This document shows positions 63,787 to 64,000 of a DNA stretch of 64,000 nt, piece after piece. Each line of letters starts with the position of its first letter. Position 1 is the stretch's first letter. Source of the stretch: Ficedula albicollis (Eukaryota; Chordata; Aves; Passeriformes; Muscicapidae); the NCBI RefSeq assembly GCF_000247815.1, contig NC_021673.1:48296069-48360068 (forward strand), in the 5' to 3' direction. Position numbers and translations under genes: made by a program. The notes under the pieces are model-generated. The model had not been told where the DNA came from and did no database searches. It saw nothing but the letters and a program-made list of their open reading frames with translations.

Positions 63787-64000
63787 CTGAAATGCAAGAA
63801 TCAATTAATTCCTAGACAACAATTCTGTAATGTTGTATGCAGAACAATTAACTTTTATTTCTCTATGAGGAACCTGACATATATTGCACTACAAAACATC
63901 TCTGCTATTTCTTCTTCACTCAACTTCAGATTAATAGTATTATAATATAGTTCAGAACATAACAGTATATTATATACAATACATATGTATTTTAGAATAT
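63787..64000. other. DPY19L1 intron, continuing beyond the window
   Basis: AT-rich sequence upstream of the 63612-63786 exon. It ends at the window edge without another exon. Confidence 0.75.

Overview
The window is vertebrate nuclear DNA, almost certainly avian and probably from a songbird. It carries interrupted genes with canonical GT/AG splice sites, CR1 LINE tails, and several long terminal repeats (LTRs) of types familiar from passerine genomes. No prokaryotic genes, CRISPR arrays, rRNAs or tRNA genes were seen. Two host genes frame the window in convergent orientation. The last four coding exons of NPSR1 (neuropeptide S receptor) lie at 554-4994 on the + strand. The last four coding exons of DPY19L1 (ER protein C-mannosyltransferase) lie at 59956-63786 on the - strand. 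NPSR1 and DPY19L1 are also convergent neighbours in human, so this is conserved synteny.

The roughly 54 kb between the genes has no recognisable host gene and is dominated by endogenous retroviral (ERV) material. From left to right it contains: an inverted solo LTR with an expanded microsatellite (11638-12311); a + strand LTR with a tRNA-Gly-type primer-binding site, a 103-base poly-C run and about 30 copies of a 23-bp purine minisatellite (13690-15949); a class II provirus on the - strand (23846-28519) with a tRNA-Phe-type primer-binding site and a perfect 6-bp target-site duplication, but a scrambled interior; a CR1 tail (31148-31378); two tandem, internally deleted betaretrovirus-like (ERVK-type) copies (34962-41568) placed exactly inside an ERVL-like LTR; an ERVL-like element that is present twice because about 5.4 kb is tandemly duplicated (41639-47128 and 47258-52604); a solo LTR with a perfect 5-bp target-site duplication (55913-56569); and another inverted LTR (57260-57740). 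All retroviral coding segments are broken by stops, frameshifts, deletions or truncation.

Two unusual patterns run across the window. Four uninterrupted poly-C runs (103, 472, 513 and 129 bases) sit inside or at the edges of retroviral sequence, and one lies exactly at the junction of the 5.4-kb duplication. There are also about twenty near-perfect direct tandem duplications, from 31 bp to 5.4 kb, several carrying allele-like differences between units. Together these raise a serious possibility that parts of 13.9-52.6 kb are assembly artefacts (unmerged contig ends, concatenated haplotypes or homopolymer gap fill). The host exons themselves look intact and reliable.

I see no convincing undescribed system. 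The best biological leads are the shared RNase H-to-integrase deletion in both ERVK copies, the near-identical dUTPase/protease block embedded in otherwise diverged copies, and the LTR carrying both a minisatellite and a poly-C expansion.
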